From Allacma fusca (lineage: Eukaryota > Arthropoda > Collembola > Symphypleona > Sminthuridae), in the NCBI GenBank assembly GCA_947179485.1, contig OX359250.1, positions 39,648,783-39,712,782 of the forward strand: a stretch of 64,000 bases of DNA, read 5' to 3'. Shown here piece by piece: positions 15,371 through 27,652 of this stretch (position 1 is the stretch's first letter; every line of letters starts with the position of its first letter). The notes under the pieces were generated by a model. That model was not told the DNA's origin and did not search any database. It saw nothing but the letters and a program-made list of their open reading frames with translations. The position numbers were made by a program, and so were the translations under genes.

Positions 15371-17398
15371 GGATGGGAAAAACACCAACGATGAGGGATG
15401 TTCAGAGAGTGCATTTAAGTATAAATAAAAGTCAAATAGGAAAACCGTTGGGATCAACTCCTTGAAATATTAATCATATGGAGATTGTTACATGCAAAAA
15501 TGCAAATACAACTTTTGCAAGTGTTACAACATGATTGTACTCACAGATCTATGTAGCATTAAACTCTGGCACAAGCTCCTCACTAATCCCCCAACGAGTA
15601 CAGAGGCAATTGTATTATAGGTTACTATTAATTCACTATATTATTTCCCTCCTGAGCTTTTCTCTCAACTTTGAAAAAAAAATCGCATGTATAATTTACA
15701 CTCGATTTTTTTCTTTACTGGGGTGTAAATGTATAGGTTTAAAATTATGTACATATTTTAATGGGAGGATTAGAAAGAAATAATTACTCGGACTGGAAGA
15801 AATACGGCGCCATGTGAGAGGGAGTACACTTCGGGACGAGAGACAGCAAGGAGTCATTATTTTAGAATAATCCATCTCCCTCTCAGCAGAACTAGAAATA
15901 CTCGATTAATTTTAGCCAAAGTTAAGTGATTAAGTAAAGGCTATCTGAACACTAGGAATGAAAAGGAACTTTCAATTACATACATTGAGCCTTGCTGGGG
16001 CCGATTCTGTAGTATATAGATAAAATAATGCAATTAGGAGTCACAAAAACCGGACTTGAATTTCTTGTCTGCAGTGCAAATTGTGATTTGTACTCATGGG
16101 CTATTAGCAAATCAAAAGCGAAACCCTTTGATGCTCATCTCTGGCTGACAAGTAGGAGATTCGTTAAATAGAGTCTACTTGAGAGCCGCATATATAATTG
16201 TCTGATTTCCAAGACGTCTATTATCAATTGTACGACTCGGAAATCATCTCATGTCAAATCCTGGGATTAAAGCCCCATTAGAAACCTTGGATCATTACTT
16301 ACATGTATGTATGCATGTAAACCTTTGGAAGATTAGCCCAAAGACCCGAGAGACTTTCAGATCTCTCATTAATTTCAAAAAAAGCAGGCGGGTAAAATTA
16401 TCTGCGGACACCTTTTGAAATCATTAAATTGTTAGGATCCGAGGGTTTTCTTTGGAAAGGGTCAATTCCATCAAGCAATGTAATATATAGATACATGATG
16501 TATCTACATATAAGGCTAAAGGTAATGCTAAGCAACTGGATCCAGTTTTCATGCTCATCATCGCTCTTGGGACCTTATTTGCATAAAGGAGGAAAAATTG
16601 CTTCTCTTTGCGAGAGCAATTTCCCAATTATTGAAATTTCCCCCAATCAAATGTAATTTCTGAGCATTGAAATTTTAATGACGGGTCCCTGGTCAATGTC
16701 TACCTTCAAATCTGGGGTTTATTTGGTTATCTGACTGCACCTGAATCGGGCTCAGAATTTGATGGGTAACTCAAAAATCCTTCGAGGGGTCTTTAGCGTT
16801 CTAACGTTATAATCAGTCAAATTCATAAATACGTTGTTAAAAGTCAATCAATTCCCTAATACTTATTCTTCGGAATTATTCTCAACAGTACTTCACACTT
16901 TTTGAACATGACTGATAATAATTTATTCCCTAGAAATTATTTTAAATCCTTATAAAAAATCCCCCCTTGTCAAATGAATTCTGCACAATGTATAATTAAT
17001 TGATATCTGTGATTTTTATTTTTGTAAATTCATATAATTATGTATATGTGAGATAGTAAGTAAGGATTCCAAAAAGGACACTACTGTGTTAACGGCTAAT
17101 AATTGGTGTAATTGTAGAAAAGGGGACGGGAAAGTTGAAGTAAGAATGGTTTTTATTAATTATGCAATCTGTAGAAGACAGGAATTAAAAAAATATAGGA
17201 TCTCATGACTGGTCCAAGTCCGCCATTATTTCTCTGAGATATATTAGCAATAAATAGTGAAGTAACCGTGGATTGACTCAGGGGTAATTGGACAGCATAA
17301 AATCAAATGCTCGTTATTGATAAGAAAATTACCAGGCTGAATGCACATATTATTGACTTGTTCAGATGGTCCTGTTCCTCTTGTTGTTTCTGTTGAGG

Positions 17399-17420
17399 GA
17401 GAGAGAGAGAGAGAGAGAGA
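17399..17420. repeat. (GA)n microsatellite
   Basis: GA run of about 11 units. It lies 213 bp upstream of the (CA)n run at 17634. Confidence 0.93.
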
Positions 17421-17630
17421 TTACAATAAAGAAAAAATTCTGGTCAAAGTTTCAATTACTGTGAGAGAGGCACTTGTACATTCCTGTAATCACCTCGTCC
17501 GTATCACAGTAGTGGATTTTAATTCCTCACCCTTTACCGCATTATTAGGATCATCATTAGTAAAAGTAATGTTGTGTTCCTCGAAGCTGACATGTAATCT
17601 TAATAAAGGTGCCTCTTCTGTCACCGACGG

Positions 17631-17633
<3 letters not shown>

Positions 17634-17662
<29 letters not shown>
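17634..17662. repeat. (CA)n microsatellite
   Basis: CA run of about 14 units. Confidence 0.95.
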
Positions 17663-17665
<3 letters not shown>

Positions 17666-20600
17666 TGAGCAGCAAAATTCTAACCAAAAGGATGAGTTTC
17701 TGTAGAAAATGAAGACAGATTGAACGAGGGAAAGACCATTAAATTTTTAGTACTTGACTCATACCGTATAGTCTTAATGATGTGAGGAATTTCCCAGTAG
17801 TTGGATATCTGTGTGTATCTTATGTACCTATAGATACTGTAGATAGGTAGATACTTATAGTTACTTGAAATTTACTTATAAAAGTTAATTGACGCTTGTG
17901 ATCAATGTGTAAAATAAAATTGAATAAAATATATAATCCACTGTATACATAATTAATTACATATACTTACTGCCCTTCCAAAAGAGATGAAGTCACAGGG
18001 GAATTTATCAGAGTTAAGGTCCATTATTCCCCTCATTCCTTCAAAAAGAGGATGTTGAGCGTGCTTGTTCAGTTCAGAGGAGGGAGTAATAAAATTGACG
18101 ATGTGTATAATAATTTCATTGAACTTTTTTATCTTTTATTTTTTGCAATGTTATGTGGAATTATTGTGTGTGTGAGAGAAAGAATTAATGCAAAAAAAAA
18201 TGTCTCTTGGAGTTGTATTCATAAATAACTTTTACATTAAGATTAAAATCGTAATTGACAAGATACACTTGATTATGTACTTGCTAAATATCGTTCAGCA
18301 TGTAGACATGCCGTAAACACCAGTTTGGGGTAACCGGTTATAATGTGGTAAGTACTACTTGACTCCTCATTGCACGACTCTGCCCTGTCCTCATAAATAA
18401 AGGTAAGAAGATATTCTGGGTAATTTACCAAAATGCGAGGACAGTCTTCATATAAACATGCTAAAGACGATCTAAATCAGGTCATCCCTCATTATTTACG
18501 CCTAATAAATGAATAGACCTCGCTTTTAATTAAAACAAGGAACTTTACCACATCTACATTCACATCCAAAGGGAAGAAAGGTTTAGATTGTCCATCACTC
18601 ATTAGATTGAGTACGGACTTCTCATATGTTATGTGCTCCTGTCTCAAGTTCATCTTACCATACAGCCACTATGGTTCTCCCATTAGCTAGTTTTAATGAA
18701 GCTCCTGTCAAAATGGTCAAGTTTATAGTAACGACAGCTTATTATTCCGGGTATGGTGCAAATATACTCACAAACACATATTTACAAATGAGTTTAAAAT
18801 GAAATGATTTTAACATGTAGGGTACAAATTGTCCATATAAATAACTACCTTGGACGACGTGTACCAAGTCCACATGGACATGTGGTGCATATTGTAATTG
18901 ACCATTTTAAATTGCCCATTGGACTGGAAGGCTAATTACTCCTAGGTATGTACATACATATATGTATGTAACTATTTACAATCTCAAAAAGTTGTTCTTT
19001 TTTTCTTGGGGAATTTTATCGTCTGTTCTAAATATTGCTGGTTTAGTATTGCCAATTAGGATTTCTCTTGTAAATTGTCTCTTTCAAAGAATTCTTTTAG
19101 AACAACCACTTCATTTCACTTCCGCTCTTGCCAAGAAATTTCTGTTCTAATTTCCTTCAACTTGTACACCATTAGTTTATTGTATAATTGTAACTCTCAC
19201 ATTCATTGAAATTCCACTAATTGTAAGTTCATTGAAGCTTATTGCCCTGCATGTCATTTGTTTTTAAAGAAGGGGAATTTTTATTCTTAAGACTATCACC
19301 ATAACGGATGATTGATATAGATTGTGTGAACAGCTCTTGAAAACAGTTTTATTGTAGGGGGGTGAGGCTAAATTGACATGACAGAGGCTCAGTTGGTATT
19401 TAATCGGTAAAAGTGATGATGTATTTTAAATCTTCAGGGCTTGTCTTCAAACCTGTGTGGACTGCTGCCATGCCGGTTTACTAAAAGCAATGACATTCTA
19501 ACTTGTAGAGCTAACTTGTGACTTCTTCTGGGAATGAGAAAAAAATACTGTTACATTGTCACTCACTATATGATTATATGTGTACGGTTGTTTTTTTTTT
19601 TTTGTATGTGCTTAGTTCCGTATGACGACGTGTCACATTTCAAAGACCATGTCTCCTGCTTGGAAAACATTCCAAAAATCATAAAATAATTTAGAGTCGT
19701 CACCTGAAATTCTTGACATGAGAGAATATTATTTGCAAATATATTTAGAACGTCTGTCAAATGCATGTTCTTCCAACTGTCCAAGCTCTCCTTTTTATGA
19801 CTAGAGGATTGCTGAAAGTTCAGAGAGGTGAAGAAACAAGTTGGATGTTTTTGTATGTATTTTTATGATTACTCTTCTTTTATATTTACCTGTTTTTGGG
19901 ACATATGATCTGCATTAATGGATGGAATCCTCACAAAAATCTGAGGTCTTATGGGGCACTGAGGAGAAATTGCGGAAAATTAATTGGACTTGTGACTGGT
20001 GTGTAGATGCGGAGATGGCTATTGGGACTTGTGACATTTCCAATGGTTTTTGATCCTGAGTCTCCATCGTCCTTGCGTAATATCCAAAGGGAGTCTCGTT
20101 GTTGACACAATGTCGATAATACTTGAGAAAAATTTAAATATATGAACAAATGAGGCTATTTAGTTACAATTACAACATTCCCTCTCATGCATGACCAAGG
20201 CTGCTCACCCAGTTCTCATTGATTTTGCAGCTTAGAATAACTCACCATCCGAGGGTTTGACAAGCTCCTCATGTCCACTTCTCTGACGAGAGTCAGTCAA
20301 TATTTATTTCTACAGTTAAATAAGTTATTGTTGTCATGTTGGATTTCATAAGACCTCAGGCTCACCTTTGTTTTCACCGGAATTGACTTGGGAGTTATGT
20401 TGTCTGAATATTTTACAGCATTTTTACATCGTTATTTAAGCACAGTGCCAAGGGACTCTGGTAGACATACATAATTATAGCTATGGGCACACGTTATTAA
20501 TTTTCTTACACAAACCTTCTACTTCTACGTAACCCACTTTTATCAAAATTATTGGACCAAGTCTTGTAGTCAATTAATTATTAAATATTCCGTCCATCCA

Positions 20601-21109
20601 GTCCAGTGTACTGCGTAAATTTAAATGGACACTTTTGATCGTAAACAAACCCTTGGAAGATAGCAAGTTGACATTTTCTCGGGGACGTGTAAAGTTTATT
20701 GAAGCCATCAATTTTTAATTTCACACTACTCCTTTAGTGTTCGGAGCTCTGCTACTTAAGAAATTACATTAGAATACAAAGAAATTAAAACATCTGGGAA
20801 ATTGGTGGCTGTAGGATTAAATTATTTTAGATTCAAGTAGGATTTCTTTCTTATTACATGAAGAAATTATTACTGTCGGGGTAAGGTGAGACACCTCGCA
20901 ATTGTAAAGCTAAATAGATGTTATGAAGAGAGTTTAATTAACTTGGAATTATTTGTTACAATCAGTTATCATAAAATGTCATTAGTTTATATTATCTCCG
21001 TAGTTCTGTCACACCCGGGAATTCCAAGGAGCTGCTCCCTGACATCATCAAAGAAGCTTAAGGAGATCCACACGTTGCTGGGATTGCTCAACATATTAGA
21101 AATTCTTAC

Positions 21110-21446
21110 TCAATATTTGACCACAAGTTCATGTGTATTTGCCTGGGCACTTTCGGATTCTATTTTGGGATCATACTGTTCGAGAAACTCCCCTGGGCAT
21201 CCCTTTTGGTCTTCGGGATCTCCTTCGATGGGATGTCCATCTTCACCGTGGTGTATGTACAACAAGGGATTTGTGATCCCGATCCTGTTGGAGGAATTGA
21301 AAGAAGAAGAAGTCTTCTGAGGGGCACTAATGTGCACGGACGCTCGCTCAACTTCAAGCTTACCACAAATCAAGAATTAAATCCGTCCCAATATCAGGAA
21401 TGAGAGTTGGTAGTTTCCACTCGGTAGGGAGAATCTCCACGCCCAT
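21110..21446 (-). CDS. Possible two-exon gene, unknown product (about 85 aa)
   Basis: On the minus strand a frame opens at an ATG at 21446 in a good context (TAGATGG) and runs to 21364, where a GTAAGC donor interrupts a tryptophan codon in phase 2. A 79-nt intron (21285-21363) ends in a strong pyrimidine tract (CTTCTTCTTCTTTCAATTCC) and CAG. The second exon (21284-21110) continues in phase and stops at TGA. Exon 1 begins MGVEILPTEWKLPTLIPDIG; exon 2 is acidic, with GEDGHPIEGDPEDQKGCPG. I recognise no family and see no signal peptide or membrane segment. A GTAAGA donor-like site directly follows the stop, so the true gene structure may differ or extend. The plus strand is also open here but lacks matching splice sites. 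The case rests on splice signals plus phase agreement, so it is weak. Confidence 0.33.
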
Positions 21447-22459
21447 CTACATACAGTTTGTCTTCATGAATGTGACAAATTTGTTAATCTCTTTCAGACT
21501 TTTCAATGAGAGGGTGTTTTTTTTATGCGAAAGCACTTCTAATATACATATATCTACCTCTGTTGGACTTTATGCTTTCTTGTGAACCCTACAGGAACAC
21601 ATCAATGCACCTGTATAAAGTTGGGAAACACTCTGGATATGCATCAATCCTCTGTAGGAACGATTTGCTGAACAAGACTTATCTCGACGTCATGATACAT
21701 TTTTTGACATAATGAGATAAGAATGATGAAATGTTGTAGGGAGATCTGAAGGGATGATAAATTTTAACGTTTCTCCTTATCACGTCCAATTCATATGCAC
21801 ATTTATGTAAAGTGAGTGTATGGAAAGGATCTCACTATCATTTACATTCCCCTTTCAGCTTGTTATTTGTTTATGCATGGACTTGTGCCTGCTTGTAAGG
21901 TTATTTACATTATTGTGTCTTCTACTGTAGTTGGAATTACAGCCTCAAATATTCTACACTGGTTATGCATTAGGGAAGTCCAGTACTATTTAATTGCCAG
22001 GGTTCCTGTCCTTCAAAAATACATGGTAAAGTAGTAATGCATGTGTGTGTGTCTGTCTCTACCTCCTCAACATTGAAGAGTACTGTGAACTGGAGTATCT
22101 ATATGTAAATGTGTCTGTATCGAAGTAATTATTACAATCAGAGGACTCACTCCGAGGCAGGAATTGCATACATTGTTCAAGTACAATTTCCTATGTATCT
22201 TTCTCTTATGAGATAAAAGGGATTCCGGACAGTTGGATTTATCAAGGAACGTTGTAGAACATCTTCGAAGATAGTCAGTTCCAGACGAACAACTTGTATA
22301 AATAAAAATGGACCCAACCAGCAGCAATCAATTTCTCTGGGATCCACTTCCACCACATTACTCCATTGCATTGTAAATATATAAATAATAGTAGAAATTA
22401 CATAAGTAAGGGTTTAATGTTTTAATAATGTTCATTGACTACGTGCGATCCAATCTCAC

Positions 22460-22520
22460 CCCGTAAATTTCAAAATCCTCCATGAACTTGTAAGGTTTAC
22501 CATACTTGATCTCCATTTCT
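22460..22520 (-). CDS. Candidate isolated coding exon, unknown product
   Basis: On the minus strand the sequence TATTTTACAG (acceptor) is followed by 61 nt that end in GGG then GTGAGA (donor). One frame encodes EMEIKYGKPYKFMEDFEIYG, which has ordinary protein composition. The frame also stays open through both putative splice sites (22439-22627), so it could be an unspliced frame or chance. It lies 1 kb upstream, on the same strand, of the possible gene at 21.1-21.45 kb and could be an earlier exon, but no phase-compatible link was established. Confidence 0.2.
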
Positions 22521-25500
22521 CTGTAAAATATGGTGAGTACTATCGTAGTCCCATATTTCCTTGGCTTATCCTCTGAGGATTGTGTATGTACCAAATTCAT
22601 GTGAGCATTTTTATGTACTATGCTCAAGGGAGTCCAAAATGTCCGAAACTATGCCTTTTTGCTGATCCTCCTAAATTCTGGAGCAGAATGGACCTTAAAC
22701 TGTTTTTATGCTGTTTTTGTTGTAAGAGAGGCTACTTACTCTCAGGCTTATGTATGCATTCTTCGTACATAAATGCTATATATGCATGGAATATGTGAAG
22801 ATGCATCAAGACTTTCTTGTCTGGTTTCAAATAGTAGTTTATTATGGTGTGGAATTTTATGGGAAACTTCACCCATTGATGTATGTTATTACATGGAAGT
22901 TGCTGTATGTATGGAAAATACTGTAATATGTAGAGGTTATGGTCTCCGAGAGTAAAAACATGGTTACAAGGTCTAGTTCATACTGACAAGTTATGTAATT
23001 TTTCATTGAGTGATAATCGGATTTTTATGCTAAGCAACTCCTTCTCGACAGTGCTCACAGTGCTTAAGTCCCTTGTAAGTTTGGGTCCATGGACTTTTTA
23101 CAAGATGTGCAGTGGTTTGGTGAAAAAGGTGAAACTGTTTACTTTCGGCAGTATGCATGATGCTCCTTGTGTTTTTGTTTTTATATATCATTAAAATTTA
23201 TCAGTGAATGAAAGGAAAAGGACCTTGTGTATCTACTGTATATGCTAGACATGGGCTGGAAGTAAACCCTCGTGCAAGCTTTAAGTTTCGGCCTTACCCC
23301 TGAATATCTAGTTTGCATTTGCCTCAATTATCAGATCAAGATGAGATTTCTGAGGCGCGGTATCAACCCACAAAAAAATATTCCCTGGTATTTGAGGAGC
23401 ACTTTTTCCTTTTTACAAAATGTGTAAGCAACACTTTAGCCATGGTCTCTTGCTCATGTGTAAACATTGTATTCCAAACAATGTGTATGTATATATTCAT
23501 CCTATTTTACACACCATTACATATGTATGTAATTACATACATATATGAAACTTGAGCTTGCAAAAGTTAGAGAGTATGTAGATTTAAAGCTTATAAATTC
23601 CTTGTAATAATAAAATTGGGACGAAAAATGACGTCGAGATTATACTCCCATTGCAGAGGTAGTTGTTTCCTCTGTAATTGGCTGATAATATTCTGTACAG
23701 AGATTGAATTCATAATTTGTTTGGGAAATTGAAGGGGTCTGGAAATATTTTTGTTTAATTTGTTCCCTTTTTTTTTAACATTGGTTTGTTAATGTTATTT
23801 TAATGTTGGATTTGAGTCCTGGACACTTGAAGCCTGGACTGTCCTTAATGGACCACGGAAATCCAGAAAGTTTTTCCTGTGGGATGCAAATTGCAATAAT
23901 TTCTAGGGACATTGTAAACAAACCCTAATTCGCTTTTACTTATACAGACAATGGACAGAGACATTTTATGTTCCAGATACATTTGATTAGAACAGGGGAC
24001 CCGACTGATTACACACTCTAAGTGATCTTCCTTGCTCTCCTCCGCGGCACAAGGAAAGACTGACTGAGAGGTCCTGTTTTTGTCCAGTCCTCTGATGAGT
24101 CCTGCCTTTATAAATTATTCCCTCTTAACTCTGCAGTAGTAAGTATGCATTTGTATCTATGCGTAGATATGTACATATGTAATTATGTAATGCCACATAT
24201 AAACATTTATCATTTCACGGAACGGTTGATAAAATATTTTCATTAGGATGACAAGTAAAGGCTCTTGTTTTCTGTCACGTCACATATTTACGACATCTCT
24301 CACTATAACAATATACTTGCGCGGATTTTTCCATCCCCTGGCTGGCCTGGAGTACTCTCAGAGGATTCCCAGTTCTCAGAGTTTTTGTTTCTCATGATTG
24401 TTCCTTGTCTCCCTTCCTGATTCACCTCCTGAGGCTTCCATGGTTTTGATAGCCCTTGTTGACAATAGAGAGTCAATATGACACCTCATCTTCTTCCCCA
24501 TAAGAGTCAATGCATGGGAAAGTCCCAGTGAAGTCAGTCCTCAACGTAGTGACGCTGTGTGGTCAACATTCACTTACTCTCTTAAATGTATTCATTTCCT
24601 TGTCGTGTTTTCCTATACCTTGCACCATCCTATGTATGTAATTACATATCAATGTAATTATTACAAACACACGGTGCATTTACGTTCAGACCTTTTACAC
24701 GCACACGGTAGGGACACAATTGAGTACTGAAAAATTAAAGGCTGTAGTTATTTCCTTCCCTGGCTCCAACTTGAGTTTAGTAGGATGATGCTTGTCGTTG
24801 CCGCGTCTCTAAGCAGTAACTTTTAGTACTGGAATCAAATGAATGCATACCATCAGCGGAAGAGACCAAAAGCATAAATTGATTCTAAGTTGAAGCTCGG
24901 ATCGTAAAAACGGGCCGTAAGTAAAAGGATGCATGTTCGGACTTCTCTGTTCTTCACTATAGAGCAGAGAGAGAGAGAGGACCAAGTCCGACAATAGCAT
25001 TAAAGTTGTCTCACTTTTGAGGAGACTCTGAGGAGGAACCTCCTGCTCTCTTCTATACGTAGATACGTACACAGATCAGAGATAACCTACATGTCAGCAG
25101 TTTGTTCCATCTCATCTAGGATTTTAGGGCAGACTATTATTATTATTATTTTCAATTCAATGAAATTGATTACAAGGGATATTCTGTTGGATCTTATAAT
25201 GTCTCCACCGCTTTGGTACTTCCTTATTCATGAGCGTGTAAACAATCTCTATAAATAGCAATAAATTTAGGGCCAATTGAATAAAAATCTTTAAATGGAC
25301 GGGGCCTAATGGGTTTCTCAAGCCACCTACGTCCATACATAATTGTATGGTATTGTACTATGAAGTAGTAGAGACACTTAACCTCCTTCGTGTCATGCGT
25401 CATGCTCAACGAGGATTTTAGCCTTTGCATTAATTTTTTTTGAGGGGTCTTCCGTCCCGATGAAGTGGTACAGTAATTTCTAATGAAATAAAGATTTTGT

Positions 25501-27599
25501 GAGGTAAAGTGTAGAGTCTTAGAGCTTAAAATGTTTTGGGGAGTGCAGAGTAGATATTTGGAAGTAGCGTTTTAAGTGGAAAAATCGTTTTTCTTTTCCC
25601 AATTACCGCCATGATGTAATCAGGAGCGTTTCCCTGTGCTGTTCGTATGTCAAGGATTGTGACGGGTCCGACCCCCTTCTTCTCAAAGATTTTACTTTTT
25701 CTCCAAGAAAAAAAAAATACTTCATCCGCTCGTTGTTGACTTATATTTGCTTGTTTACCTGTATGTATATGCATGCATCCAGTTGGATTTAAGAGTATCT
25801 ACTGGTTAGCGTTTCGGGAAGTTAAGAACCTCAAATGTTATCTGGAGGTGGCTGAAGGAAAAATGCAAGGAAGAGGGCCCCTTGTGTTTAGTATAAGTAG
25901 GGATGTAGACACTCATGTAGATACATAATGCACAGGTCTAGTCATACAAATATCTGTATGACATGGGCTCCGTAAGGAGTAAGGACAACAAGATCTAGGA
26001 TGAGATGGAAACCAGCTCAGATTTTTTCTTGTGAGGAAATATTCTCAGTTTAATTACTTGTGGAGACCTAATGAAAATGAAGTAGGCTCTAAAGGCGGAC
26101 TGATCCATTAGACCTCCACATTACTCAAGAATATTGCAATTAAAGTCTGGAAGAGTGTTCTGCCCGTAAATATTTGTAGCTTTCAATGTTAAATATTCTC
26201 TTAAGTCACTCTCATCATCTCATAGTAATATACATAGGATCTTCCCTGAGCTTTATCCCAACAGGGCCAGAGCGTATGTAGATGTATACAGTACGCTCGG
26301 ATCTCAAGGGAAGTAATCAAAAGCGAAAGGTGAATGGATCCTCATCTCACTTCATTAATTGTGTACAATGCCCCACCAAATCCAGATGACTGGGATCATT
26401 CCCCCTCCTCAAATCCATCTCACTGAAAGTATACCAATCTGGGAACTGGTCGTATTTTCTCATTACGACTACTAGTAATTCCTTGAAAAAATTGCAAGAA
26501 CAACTCTCGACTATTTTTACGGCGCATTTGTATAATCTTTGGGAGATAAACCCAGATCGGGATGAGTTCATCAAAAAGCAATGGAGTAATACTGTACTGT
26601 AGATCTGTAAGAAATAGTTGTATTTCAAATGATGTCCATATACCTTGATTTTATGGTCTTTCGTTTATAGTCGGAGCACTATCTGGGACGGATTTCATTG
26701 GCTCGTCCATAGTGCCTGACTAATGATGTACAAATTGCAAACGGAGATGCCCAAGCTTTCTGCAAACAAGATTTTTGTCAAAGGGGTTTCTTGTATATGA
26801 ACTTGTACAGATATAAACATCGGATGGGAGACTTCGTGCTGAGATGTAAAAATGAGTTGAGTATCTATGTATATGTAGATACAAATGTGTATGGACTAAA
26901 AAGTAGCTGAAGAATTTTTTTTTTTTAGCAATTTAAATATCTAAGTTTTTCGTACAACTATAGAAACAAATCCTGAGACAATGTATATGTTCAAGGATGG
27001 TGTATGATGATGAGCTGGAGCTTATCACTTGGGAACTGGAGCCTAATTTATGCATGGACTCTTCTCAGAACACCGGCGATACTGAGCACCTATGTATACA
27101 GAAGTGATACTCTCCTTGTATTTTGTTTCAACTGAAGAAGACATGAGTAAATTGTAGAGAGAATAAGTGAATAGACCGCACAGGGTTGAAACTGTTAAAT
27201 TTTTACGTGAGACTTGTAATCGTACGTTGGTTTTTCCTCCTCAACAGCCTCAAGTTGCACACACGTTTTGGAGTCCATAGATTTATGAACAACTCGTCAC
27301 TCGTCAAGGTGTTGCATCCCGCTGAGATGTTCGTTTACATTAAACATCCTTCTATCATAAGCCTGCAGTTACTTTATCATATTTCATATAAATCTTTCCC
27401 GTCTATCACCTTCAGTGTTTATTTTGTATGCAAGCATTGTTGGGGATTTAATATGTTCCTCAACTTGTCGACGTTTCAGTTTTTCCTCCTGGACATTAGT
27501 TTCGTCGGACGTAAGTAGCCAAGGAGGCAGAGTTGTGTAGTAGTCGTTGATGTAGCTCCAGTAGTTTTCCTGGTGAAATTCTCTATCCCCTCTGTCTGT

Positions 27600-27602
27600 C
27601 TG

Positions 27603-27650
<48 letters not shown>
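27600..27650. repeat. (TC)n microsatellite, longest in the window
   Basis: A run of about 50 nt of TC, uninterrupted apart from the entry TCTGTCTCTGTC. Confidence 0.96.

Positions 27651-27652
<2 letters not shown>

Larger units (their letters stand above)
1..21109. other. Gene-poor, mostly single-copy non-coding DNA
   Basis: No open reading frame here combines convincing amino-acid composition, splice signals and a recognisable family. The longest frames (under 145 codons) overlap microsatellites or have no domain. What can be seen is simple-sequence repeats (listed separately), repeated TACATATGTA palindromes and TAATTATTAC words. It could be intergenic DNA or introns of a gene with exons outside the window; the sequence alone does not decide. 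Confidence 0.6.

Noticed and set aside
17341..17712. 123-codon frame spanning two microsatellites
   Set aside because: Much of it is translated GA and CA repeat.
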